A stretch of DNA of 64,000 nt, taken from assembly GCA_020740775.1 (NCBI GenBank), contig JAHEWK010000022.1, forward strand, positions 918,733 through 982,732, read 5' to 3'. Below, in pieces: positions 1-10,539 of the stretch. The stretch comes from Ilyonectria destructans. Lineage: Eukaryota > Ascomycota > Sordariomycetes > Hypocreales > Nectriaceae. Position 1 is the stretch's first letter. Each line of letters begins with the position of its first letter. The translations under genes and the position numbers were made by a program. Below the pieces are notes generated by a model. That model had not been told where the DNA came from and did no database searches. It saw only the letters and a list, made by a program, of their open reading frames with translations.

Positions 1-16
1 AACAATTCACCCCACC

Positions 17-1963
17 CTAAGTTTCTTGGGCATCTTGCACCTTCCACGAGCTCACCCTCTTCCTTGGCGTCCCGTCTCTGCCCGAACTAGCCCCTCGCTT
101 CAGGGAGTTCCTGCCTTGGATCGACGCTTCATTTTCTTCGGACCCCGTTGCTACCGTCACTGAAGCCTCTGTTTCTGCCGGTAAGAGTAAGTCTGATGGC
201 CTGGGCCTGTTCCTCATTGTGACCACTTACCTGCGCCGGCCCCGCATGTGTCATCCGAGGCGGAACTTGCTAAGCCATGAGTTAGTAGAGCCCCTCTTCT
301 CCCGGGCTCTTGGAAACACGAACCGGTTGAGTCCTGTTGCGACCCGAACAGCCGCTTCGCTATCGGTGACAATTCCGCCTCCTTCATTACCTCTCCCCCT
401 GATCGCTCCTTGACCTTTCCCGTTCTAGCACTAGACGGAACGGAGGGTCGTCTCGAAGAAGGGCCGACCGGGCTGCTGCTAAAGGGACTTCTACCCTTGA
501 CCCGCTCTTGCCTTGGTTTCTGCGGGGAGAGACCACTGCCGTTACCGCCGCCGTCGAATGTTGCCCTTGAGGTAAAACCAAACTCATCAACGAGCACGAC
601 CAAGATGTCCTGCCCGGGTTCGGGCTCCTTCTCGAGCAGTGCGACATTCAGCACACCGATAATGCTTCCCCTTCCGTACACCCACTTTCTCGACACAAAG
701 CCTCCCTCTGCCGAGTTCTTCATCCAGCCGATGCGGCTCTTCCACGGTTGTTGGTCGTACGGCATATACGCTAATATGTGGAATGCCTGACCCCCTTTCA
801 GGGGCGTCTCATTGTCACGGGGCGGTGCCAGGTACGTCTGACATTGGACGAAGCCGCAGCACTTTAGCTGTTGTTCTGACAACGACCCGGCTTTGAACCT
901 GAAGGTTGTCGTGTCGATGGGTCCCTGAAAGCTGGCGCGCGGCGCGATGGTGGGGAAGCAACCACCCGCATGCCTCAGAGACCTTTCTGCAACTCTGAGG
1001 TATTGGTCAGTGCCTAAAGCGAGCAGACCGTCCGTGGGACCACATCGATGAAGACCATACGTACGGTTGGAGACACATCTGCCCACGGACCTGCGCCAGC
1101 TTTCCATACAGGTCTTCCCACGACCCCACGACCGATTCGTCCCCATCCACGACTTTGCGACGAAAGTGCAGTTCGTAAGGGTGTAGCTGCACGTCGAAGA
1201 AAAACCACTGACCATCCCACTCTTCAATATCGGGGAAAGGGTATACGTGCATTGACAATGGTATATCGATATCGTTTTGCCCGTCAAGGAGCGCTGCATG
1301 CTCTCCCCCCTCGTCGTCAAAGTACGCCGGTCTAACGAACTGCAGGCGAACCGCCCCGGCGAGATTGTGGCCTCGGATGAGCTGCCTATCGGCGGACGTA
1401 ATAACCTCGAGCCCTTCCAGGCTGGAGAAGAACTGTACGCCCAGCGCGTTCAGGGAAGTTTGCCCGTAGCCCTGGCCCAATGGCGGGGGTCCTGCCATGT
1501 TTGAAGGGCAAGGGAGACGGGTGTCGTAGCCGTTTCTCAGGCCGAATTAAAGTCTATTGAGGGCTGTGTCCCTTCTCGATTCGGCGACGACAGGAAATGA
1601 TGGGTACAAGCGAACCAGCGCCCGTATCTGTTCTATTCGGATATGAGAAAAGAGAAGAGAGAAAAAGGAAAAGGGAATAGGGAAAAGGAAATTTCAGAGA
1701 GAGAGAGGCCGACTTAACATACCGGCCCTAATTGCCTTCCCTATACAACGACTGCCCTTGATAACGTGAGGGCGCCATATCACGAATTGATCATCTATGG
1801 TCTTCGTGAGACCGCCACAATTCTTGCGGTGCCACTGCATGAAACAGCGGCCCATGGTCTCCCGCGCCACAGCATCATCGTGTGCCTCAGTATAGGGGGA
1901 TACGGTTCGTGGACACTTCATCTCCTCCACGTACTGCGTCGTCTCGGCCATACTCCGTCTCAT
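17..1963 (-). CDS. Multi-exon gene of unknown function, divergent from the first RepHel
   Basis: I do not recognise the family. The conservative model starts at the ATG at 1498 with exons 1498-1065, 994-231 and 174-17 (451 aa). Both introns fit: donor GTACGT with acceptor CTCAG (995-1064), and donor GTAAGT with acceptor GGCAG (175-230); codon phases match at both junctions. A further 5' exon at 1963-1723 (start MRRSMAETTQ) ends in a GTATGT donor and joins in frame at 1491, giving 529 aa. That intron would be 231 bp and pyrimidine-rich, so it may instead be promoter. The central part is rich in aromatics and predicted strands; the C-terminus is Ser/Lys/Arg-rich and disordered-looking. It lies about 160 bp from the RepHel start in divergent orientation, so it may be Helitron cargo or simply a neighbour. 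Confidence 0.6.
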
Positions 1964-2124
1964 GGCCTGACCGGATCTTCTACATCCGCTTTACATCCTG
2001 GAAGGTTGGCTTAGGCGAAACGCCCTCTTCTGTCCGACGATCCTCTTGACTCGGTTCACTTCTGATAGCCACCTTCGCGGGTTTTCTTCGACTCCAACAC
2101 AACCTGCCAAACCCAATCATCGCC

Positions 2125-5100
2125 ATGCCCGAGAAAGACATTATCCGTGTCCCCTATGAGGAGATTCGTCGTACAATGGAGAGCCTGGACGGCCGACGCG
2201 TACTCAACCGGGCCCGGCCACCACAACGGACATCGCGGCCGGCCATCCCGGGATCCCCAACATTCGAGGAAGCCATGCAGCCACGAAAAGAGCCGATCAG
2301 GGTTTCTCCTGAAGAGATACACCGCACATTGGAAGGCATAAATCGTCGGCGTGCCGAAGAACGAGCTCCGCAAAGACAAGACCCCGTTATGGTTCCACCC
2401 GACGAGATGCAGCGAACATTGCGAGATATAAATCGCCGGCATGCACATGAAACAGCACTGCGAAGACAAACAGCGGCCAGGGTTCGACGAGAAGAGGTGG
2501 ACCGTACACTGGAAGACATGGTTCGCCGCCATGCTCAGGAACAGACTCAACAAAGAAAAGAACCACTCAGGGTTCCACCCGACGAGATGCGCCGTACATT
2601 GGAAGATATTGGTGACCGACGTACTCAAGAACGGGTCCAACTAAGAAAAGAACCACCCAGGGTTCCACCTGCTGAGCTGCGCCGTACATTGGAAGAAATA
2701 GACAGCCGGCGTGCACAAGACAGACCGCGAGAACGACAGCTTGCCGCGTCCACTCAGCGTCGCAATATGCCGGTGACGGTCTCTCCAGACGAGATCCACC
2801 GTACCATAGAGGACCTGGCACGCCAGCGTAGGGACGAACGAAATCGTCGGAGGGCATCCAACGCTGCACGAGCACAGCGGCTGACGACACCCGACCAGAT
2901 ACAGCTTCCCCCCCGAACGCCTCCCTCGGGCACACGAGTGCCGCGGCTAAGCAGACCCGACGAGAGACAGCGTCCCCCGAGGACGCCTTCCTCAAAACGC
3001 CCAAGAGAAGGAGAGGGCCTCTTGACCCCACCACCCACGCGGCCGGACCGCCGCCCTAAGAGGCCGCGTCCGTTAGGTGAGGTCACGGAGCTCCAACGAA
3101 AGTCGATCGAGTCTATTCTGCAACACTATGAGACTTGCTTTCGCGATAAAGAGGAGGCGTCGGTATCAAGATCCTGGTGCAACGAGGTCCCGCTTGCCGT
3201 CCAAGTGGAGGCGGCCAAGTCATTCTACCGAGCATTCACGGATGAGAAGACCCTACCGATTGCTCATTGCGTCTTCTGTTATAGGAAGTCAGCTCCTGGG
3301 GAACTCTCGACGATCCAGTGGCAGAGCCAGTTGACCCCGTCCTTGATGCAAGCAACGAGGGCTCTTCAGCTGTGCGCAAATTGCCTGCCACAAGACGGCG
3401 AGTGTTGGGTTGGCGTATGCCGCGAGTGTCGCGCTGGTCTACAGAACGGAAAACTACCTAAGGCCTGTTCAGTCAACAATATGCATATCGGATGCGAGCA
3501 CCGGTACCCAAAAGAGCTTGATGACCTCTCCCCCGTCGAGGAAAGACTGATCGCCCTCCAGGCTCCTTTCGGGTACATTACAAAGTTCACCGTCGACAAC
3601 AAGGCTCCTTCCGGCCTGAATTATAGGAAACACGTGAAGGGTCACATCGTTGTGTTTCCGAACAAGGTCGATGACCTTGTCGCGACAGTACTTCCCCATC
3701 CGTTACTGGAGGCGATCGAAAACATCCACGTCTCCTGGAGCGGCTCAAGCAAGCCCAGCCCTACAGACGTCGGCCATCTTCTTCAAGTCCGCAAGACCGT
3801 TGTGAGGGATGCTCTGGTATGGCTTCAGAAGAACAACCCTCTCTACGAGCACGTCGCAATCAACCATGACGAGATAGATCGTTGGCGGTACGAGGATAGC
3901 TCCAACGTTCCTACCGACATCCTTGAGATGATGCGACGAGAAGAGCCCTCGATTGCTGAAAAGACGCAGACGGACCACATCGTCCCGCCCACGGACAGGG
4001 GGCTGCCAGAAAACCAGTCAACAAGTATTGAAGAACTCCTTAACTCAGCGCGAGTTGACCCGGGCGAGGAGCGCCACCCACATGGAGAGCTCGGCGCTTC
4101 TGTTCTTGACCAAGACCAACTCGATTCTAACGGCAATGTCGTCTATGAGACGTCGTCTTCCGGCATGTTTCCTCTTGACGAACCTGCCACATTCTCGGGG
4201 GCCGATAAGCTATCCTTCCTAGCAGATGCTATGCAAACAGATAGAAGTCGAGGAGACGGGGTCCCTCAGCCATGTGGTATGAATATGGAAACTACGGGAG
4301 AACAGCCGTTCATCCGCGTGGAGCGGGGCTCCGACTTCGCCGACAATCTGCATGAGGACTTCTTTCCAAGGACGTTCCCTAAGCTTTTCCCGTGGGGCAA
4401 GGGGGGCCCAAAAGCGACGACGGACACGGAGAGCCGCCAACAACATGCCTCGGAGCCTGTCCACAACCCTCCTTTAAACCACTCGCTCACCTACTGGGCC
4501 AAATATGTGCTCCAGCGACACGGGGGTCGATTTGCCACGCATCCGGTATTCTGTTTCCTCGTCTTCAACATCCTCCTCCGATCCTCCAACCGCCGCATCA
4601 GCATGGTCCGGATGACAAAGAATTCTTTCAACAGAGCTGAGCAAGTCTATCAAAGTCTGACGGCAGACCAACTGAGGAGAGCTGAGGAGGAGATGCGCCA
4701 GAACAAGACGACGACAGATGATGACGTATCGTTCTTGCTTCGCGAGCTATCCATCTTTGGCCACGCCCAGCCGCTCTCAAATGAGACTCGGCTTCTGATG
4801 CGGAGAAAGATACAGTCACTCATCGTTTGGGCGGGCACGCCTGTGATATGGTTCACCATCAACCCTAATGACATCAACAATCCCGTGAAGATGAGGCTCT
4901 CGATCCACAGGCTACATGATTACGACATGGCGAAGGAACTGCTGGCCGATCTCCAGGGACGGTACGACAGGATCGCTCTCAGCACCCTGGACCCGGTCAG
5001 CTCCGTCATCTTCTTCCACCGCGAGATTTCCCTGTTCTTCGACAACTATGTCAAGGTAGGCCAAGAATCAGTTTTCGGGAAAATTAGTCACTATTATGCA

Positions 5101-8100
5101 ACGGTAGAAACGAACGACCGAGGCAGCCTACACCTGCATGGACTACTCTGGCTCCACGGAAATCTGCAGTTACCATCCCTCAGCAACGATATGGCCGACC
5201 CCCAGGAAGAAGAGTACCGAGCCCGAGTGATTCGTTATGCTGACTCTGTCTTTCACGAATGCCTGGATGAGAAGGCGGGAAAGACGATCCGGAAGGAAAG
5301 AAAACCAATCCAGCCTGTCGAGGAGATGATGAAGAGCACCGAAGCTCTTACTACGGCCTTCGAGGACGAGTCCAACTACATTGCCTACTGCAGCCAGGTT
5401 CATTCCCACACATTTACCTGCATCAAGTATTCCCTAAAGGGGCTGACTGAACAGGATGCGGATAAATACAGGCGGACAGCTTGTCGATTCAAAGCGCCGT
5501 GGAAGATCGTCGACATGACGGGTTTCTCTGAGGACGGCCTGCTCAAGACCCGCAGGAACCACGCTCTGGTCAACCGATACAACAAGGCAATGGCGGTCGG
5601 CCTCCGCCACAACCACGACATCTCGATGATCCTGACAAGGACCAAGGGGCTGGCCATGGTATTTTACATCACTAACTACGCCACCAAGTTGGATACGCCG
5701 ATGTGGAAACGCATCGTCATCGCAGGCGAAGTCCTGGGACAGCTACATCGGTCGGCTGATGGTACGCGTCAGGCATCGGCTCCAGAGCGTGACGCGCAAG
5801 CCTCAGCCGTCCTCAACCAAACTCGACAGTTTTTAATGAGAACGGCCAATCGAATATTTTCGGATAGACAGCTCTCAGCCGTAGAGGTCTGTTACCACCT
5901 GCTCGGCTATCACACTGACTTTACCAACGTGCCACGGTGGTCTTTCATAAACCTGACCGCCCTGTATTGGTCCATCTTCCGACGGTGGCTGCATCTTCGC
6001 CGCCAGTCCGGAGAAGACGCGGACGCTGACGAACCCCCTGAGACGATAGGCCTCAGAGAGAGCGGTCGGACGTTGTTGTCTCTGGATGCCTACGCCTACC
6101 GAGGTCCGCTTCTCAGAGGTCTATGCCTGTATGACTACATGTCCATGATTAGCCTCGAGCGTCGTCGCGACCGAGAAGAGGATGAGACCCACTTTTCTCT
6201 TCACGGTCCCTCTCAAGAATCTGAGAATTGGATCCAGAAGCTTCGAAAACCCCTCGAGTACGCGGTGCCAATCCTCCAGGGATACATCAGCGACGATCAC
6301 AAAGACGAGCACCCAGTCTACTTTAGGCGGTATCCTCCGAAGCCCGCCATGCTGATTCCAAGCCAGTACTGACCTGCCTAGAAACTCCGTCCTCCACCTG
6401 GCCTTGTTCGTGCCCTGGGATGACTTCCTCTCCAAGACTCACGGGGACATCACCGACGTATGGACGAACCACGCCGCCGCACTCCCACCCCGTTTGCGAT
6501 CCCACGCCTCCCACATCTCCCTTCTGAGAAGATCGGCGGAGGATGCGCGGAAAGACGCAAAGCTCTGGGCCAGCAGGTCAGAAGGTGATGATACGGTCGA
6601 CGTGGAGTTCCCTCTTGATGAGGGCGACTATCGTGAAGAGCCTGCAACAACGGCTGAGCACCAACAAAACTACGCAGCGCTCCTCCAAACCTTACAAAAT
6701 GCTGTGCGGAACTCAGAAGCCACGAGGGACTCGCCAATACTACAGGACCTGGTCCGGGATCTATGCCATGAAAACCCTGCAGAAGAGCAGCGGCCCCTCG
6801 TGCAGCGTCATCAGGACTTCTATCAGCAAATTCGCCGTTCCCAGGGCAGCGCGCTATCCCAACACCCGACTCTCTCTCATAAAGATGTGCAAGCCGCGGC
6901 AAAGGCCCAGGGTATGCTGCATCTCCGCATGTTAGATGAGATCGAGACCGGTTCTCAGGGCGCCGCTCCCGGCACGAGTAACGACGACCTGGACGACATC
7001 CTTGTTCGCCACTGTGATACGGACATTGCCATGCCACGTCAGCGTCTAGAGCCGGTAGAACAGGGCCCTCGAATACTGGTCGACGTCAACCATGCAACGG
7101 GCTTCGCGGAACTAGGACGCCTTGCCGCGTCAGGCTTTACCCTCAACTCCCTACAGACAATGGCCCTCCAGCTTGTGTGCGAGTTCTTGGATAAGTACTC
7201 CGCCGACCCCGATTCGGCGGGTCAACATCTCCAGTACACCGGAGGCCCTGGAGGTACGGGCAAATCCAGGGTCATCGATGCCTTAAAATGGGTATTTTTG
7301 ACGAGAGGTCAATCACATCTTCTTCAGATCACAGGGACGTCAGGGAGCGCGGCGGCCCAGATCGGCGGCACAACCTTACATTCTGCCTGCGGACTGGACA
7401 CCCACCGCTCCCCCCAAACACAACTCCCAATTTTCTCCGAGGCGAAAAAGTGGACGTGGAAACAGAAACTGGTTCTCGTGACAGATGAGGTCAGCATGCT
7501 CGGAGGCGCCACCCTTTATGAGGTCAGCCGCAACCTCCAGTCACTCCGAGACTGTGCCGATAAGCCGTTCGGCGGGATTCCCGTCGTGCTCCTGATGGGG
7601 GACTTCTACCAGTTCGCTCCAGTTCGAGAGACGAGTCTCCTGGTGAACAAGACGATGAACCCTTCTTCCATCCCACTGGGACAGGGAACCATTTCTCACC
7701 ATCGCGGCTTCAGTTTGTGGCAGATGTTCAAAACGGTGGTACTTCTCGAAGAGCAGGTTCGTGCGCGAGATGATCCTCAGCTGGGCGCTCTTCTCGATAG
7801 AGTACGGGCTGGAGCCCAGACACAGCAGGACCTACTCATGCTCAACACAAAACTCGTCGACCGCGCCCAAATCACCTTCAGTACGGGCTTACGTGCCATA
7901 ACTCCGCTGAACCGGAACCGCTGGTCACTCAACATGGAAGCCGTCGTCGACTGGGCTCGCTCTCGCAAGAGACATATCTCCATCTTCATCTCCGCACATA
8001 CGTGGCGAAGTGGCACGCTGTCGCAAGATCAAATCGCCAGGACTATCGAGCAAGGGGATGACTCCACCTGCAAGGTTCCTGGCGTCTTTTTCTATGCCCA

Positions 8101-8755
8101 AGGCATGCCCGTGATTGTGAGCCAGAACATTTACACCGGCCTGAAGGTCGTAAACGGGGCCGAGTTTGTCGCCGTCGACTTCATACCCGACCCAAAGTAC
8201 CCAGGATACCACCTTGCCGACGACGTGACTATCCACTTCGGGCCACCACTTGGCATCCTCTTACAGTCTAAAGATACCAAGGGCTTGTCTAACCCCGCCC
8301 TGCCACCAGAAACAATCCTTGTCCGCTCGGTCTCACAAACCCTCGATCCGTCCAACCGCAACTTCAGGTTCTTGTCTGCAAAATGCAGCCGCCGCGGCTT
8401 GCCCGTCGTCCCCGCTTTTGTGCTCACTGACTATAAGGCGCAGGGCAAGACATTCGCGGAAGTCCTCCTCGAGCTACGAGGGAATCGTATCATCAATGGC
8501 GAGCCTTCCAAGTGTGACTTCACCAGTCTTTATGTACAGCTATCCAGGTGCACGACACTCCAGGGCATTAAACTTCTCAGTCCTGTACGACACCAGGATT
8601 TCATCGGAAATAAACTAGATCACACCATCGTTCAGGCCATGCAGAGACTCACGAAGCTGGCCGCAGAAACGAAACGGCACTACGAGGCCAGAATCGTCAG
8701 AAATAGGCAATATCATTCCGAGAATTGCTCCACCCCGGCCAATGCTGAAATCTGA
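2125..8755 (+). CDS. Helitron RepHel A: HUH-Y2 Rep fused to PIF1-type helicase, one intron
   Basis: This is the rolling-circle transposase-helicase of Helitrons; it should nick single-stranded DNA and unwind it in the nucleus. Exons are 2125-6329 and 6382-8755, with a 52-bp intron (donor GTATCC, branch ACTGAC, acceptor CCTAG), giving 2192 aa. Order along the protein: seven imperfect ~27-32 residue repeats of the form VPxDEIxRTLEDIxRRRAxER (residues ~5-240); a Pro/Arg linker with a basic KRPRP nuclear-signal-like stretch; a Cys-rich segment (~360-440); the conserved pre-Rep domain; FTINPND at 910; the HUH motif HLH at 1003-1005; catalytic tyrosines Y1181 and Y1185 (YITNY). The helicase part has Walker A GGPGGTGK (1689-1696), DE at 1770-1771, GDFYQF around 1808 and LYVQLSR near 2124. 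All key residues are present, so it may be active. Without splicing, a TGA at 6370 would end the Rep half. Confidence 0.93.
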
Positions 8756-8784
8756 AATCACTCCAACAACGATACACGACCCTC

Positions 8785-9459
8785 TTACATATCATAAGGT
8801 GACCTTACTGCCCGCCAGTCATCCGCATCCTCTTCGCCTCCCTTCCCCGGCCGGAACTGCTTCTGTTCCTCGCAATAACCCGTCCACCAATCTTCAAAGG
8901 CTTTTCGGCTGTACAGAATTCGCGGCGCGCCTTCACCCTCACCAAAGAGGTCCAGGATGCGATCGCAGTACATCCACACGCCCTCAAGATGCTGCGGCAG
9001 CAGCGACTTCCTGTCCTTACGTGCGACGACAATAGTGCCGACATGTGACTGCCACTCCGGGAGCGCAAACCCGGAATCGGCATTGATGTTGAGGTACGTG
9101 GCAATCTGATTGTCAAGGTCGGCCTGGTTTCTGGACTGAGTGCCTAGCCGGTACAGGACTACCGGAACCTCAATGAGCCTTGGGACGTCAGGCACAGGCC
9201 GCGAGAAGACAGGGTGATCTTCCGTGATCCTGATGGTAGACCAAGGCGGAAATTTGCGTTTCTCAACCTCACACCGCACGATGACGGCTTGGATAGACCC
9301 TGACGCGCTCTGTGCCGTCGTCAAGGGTGACGCAGCCGACCCCGGGACGACTGGATCAAGTGATCGACTTGCTTTCACCATGGGCGCCTGCTGCTGCGAG
9401 GCTTCTGGCTCGGAATCGGTATCTATGTTCTCCCATTTCGAATAGTCAATAGGCGCCAT
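8785..9459 (-). CDS. Helitron-associated 224-aa protein, copy A
   Basis: This single-exon gene starts MAPIDYSKWENIDTDSEPE, continues with a short low-complexity linker, and then has a compact conserved half. That half includes PPW, a LIEVP strand, DLDNQIATYLNIN, WQSHVGTIV, LLPQHLEGVWMYCD, ILDLFGEGEGAP and RPGKGGEED. I believe similar proteins occur as host genes of unknown function in many ascomycetes, but that is from memory and unverified. No catalytic motif is recognised. It converges on RepHel A with only 29 bp between stop codons, and lies between RepHel and the Helitron 3' end. Copy B at 17050 has exactly the same length, roughly three-quarters identical by eye, and the same position and orientation. 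This implies capture before the two elements diverged and retention of the frame since. Confidence 0.85.
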   Translation of the reverse strand: MAPIDYSKWENIDTDSEPEASQQQAPMVKASRSLDPVVPGSAASPLTTAQSASGSIQAVIVRCEVEKRKFPPWSTIRITEDHPVFSRPVPDVPRLIEVPVVLYRLGTQSRNQADLDNQIATYLNINADSGFALPEWQSHVGTIVVARKDRKSLLPQHLEGVWMYCDRILDLFGEGEGAPRILYSRKAFEDWWTGYCEEQKQFRPGKGGEEDADDWRAVRSPYDM

Positions 9460-9732
9460 GGAGAGGCGTGCAATTGATGCGCAAGTTTCTTAAGGAATCC
9501 TCGACGTTGAATGAAGGTTGCTGAATTCAAATCGAATATGACGATCAATCTGTGGTCATAAGGACGGATACAAGGTCCGTGCGCTGCATCCCAAACACCC
9601 AGGTCAATCCTCCAAACGCTCGGGCAACTAGACGATCTGTGCTGTTCTCTACCCCAGACACGATGCCCGTTTCGTCTCTGTTGACACCCAAAAGCCATCA
9701 TAGAGCTTCATCCATCTCGCGATCTGAAAGAC

Positions 9733-9780
9733 TCGTTCCGAAAGGTCTGTTGGCGGGCCCGTAGGGACCGGTCTCCTGTA
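9733..9780 (+). other. Helitron A 3' terminal sequence
   Basis: This stretch is nearly identical to 17902-17946 behind copy B. It contains two short palindromes, CGGGCCCG (9754-9761) and GACCGGTC (9766-9773), consistent with the hairpin expected near a Helitron 3' end. Similarity to copy B stops after CCTGTA, which marks the likely terminus to within a few bases. Confidence 0.65.
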
Positions 9781-9800
9781 GCGCCCTGTTCGAGCTGCGC

Positions 9801-9860
9801 CACTCTCCAGCCACTTAAGCCACTCTCCAGCCACTTAAGCCACTCTCCAGCCACTTAAGC
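9801..9860. repeat. 20-bp tandem repeat, three copies
   Basis: Three perfect consecutive copies of CACTCTCCAGCCACTTAAGC lie just outside the Helitron A 3' end. The unit is internally repetitive (CACT, CCA). No function is evident. Confidence 0.95.
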
Positions 9861-10539
9861 CATAAGCCGCAAGCCACAGCCCAAAAACCTGACCCCACCC
9901 GGACCCCCGGACCCGCCGGCCCTTGCTTTTCTGCGGGGAGGGACCGTTCCCGGAGCTCCGCCGCCTCCGTACATCCACGGACCTCTTGAATCTATCCCCC
10001 CCCCCCCATTAAGAGAATTCGCTTTGACCTTATAACTACAGAAATGGTCACTGTCACAGGAAGACCGTCTTATCGGTGGCTCACAGTTGTTTCTTTCCTA
10101 CAAAGTGGCGGTCGATTGTTTCTTTTATATCTTTCCAACTGTTCCCTGACGGCAGGGCCTGATGTTACATCTATAGCTATCTATTGTTTCTGTCGAGATC
10201 CCTTTCATCTTCAAACTCTATCTATTCTGCCGATGCCTCGGGCTGCTGCCCCCTCATTGACCCCTCTTTTGAACCTAGGGTATCCCGGCTTTCAGATATC
10301 AACTGTATTTAGATTCATCTATAAAAGACAGGTCTTAGAGCATCTACTAGATAGAAATCAAGAGCTTCCATTTTACATCACAATGCACCCTACCAATCAG
10401 ATGCAACACCTGAAACCTTCAATGCTCAACACTTACTCTCTTTTGTTTCGACCGCTTTCCACGTCAGACATTGCGCGCCATTTGTTTTACCTCTCCTTTC
10501 CCTCCTCACCACACCCGTAGCTCATATCCACTTGCTACC
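9861..10539. other. Spacer before RepHel B
   Basis: No gene is seen. Positions about 9915-9985 resemble about 505-570 inside the divergent gene of Helitron A (shared TTTCTGCGGGGAG core and following GCCGCC-rich stretch), possibly a remnant of the same gene. A poly-C run lies near 9999-10007. The last ~150 bp is pyrimidine-rich, as in fungal promoters and 5' UTRs. Confidence 0.5.

Larger units (their letters stand above)
2125..9780 (+). mobile_element. Helitron A (minimum extent)
   Basis: The element carries a RepHel gene (2125-8755), a convergent 224-aa gene (8785-9459) and a 3' end (9733-9780) shared with the second Helitron. The 5' end could not be placed: upstream sequence is not alignable with copy B, so the divergent gene at 17-1963 may be inside or outside. 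I saw no canonical CTRR terminus; the shared sequence ends CCTGTA. Both reading frames look intact, and I noticed no obvious C-to-T type decay. Confidence 0.85.

Noticed and set aside
6370..6404. Nonsense mutation ending the Helitron Rep protein
   Set aside because: Both copies have it inside a consensus intron at the same codon, so splicing explains it better than a shared mutation.
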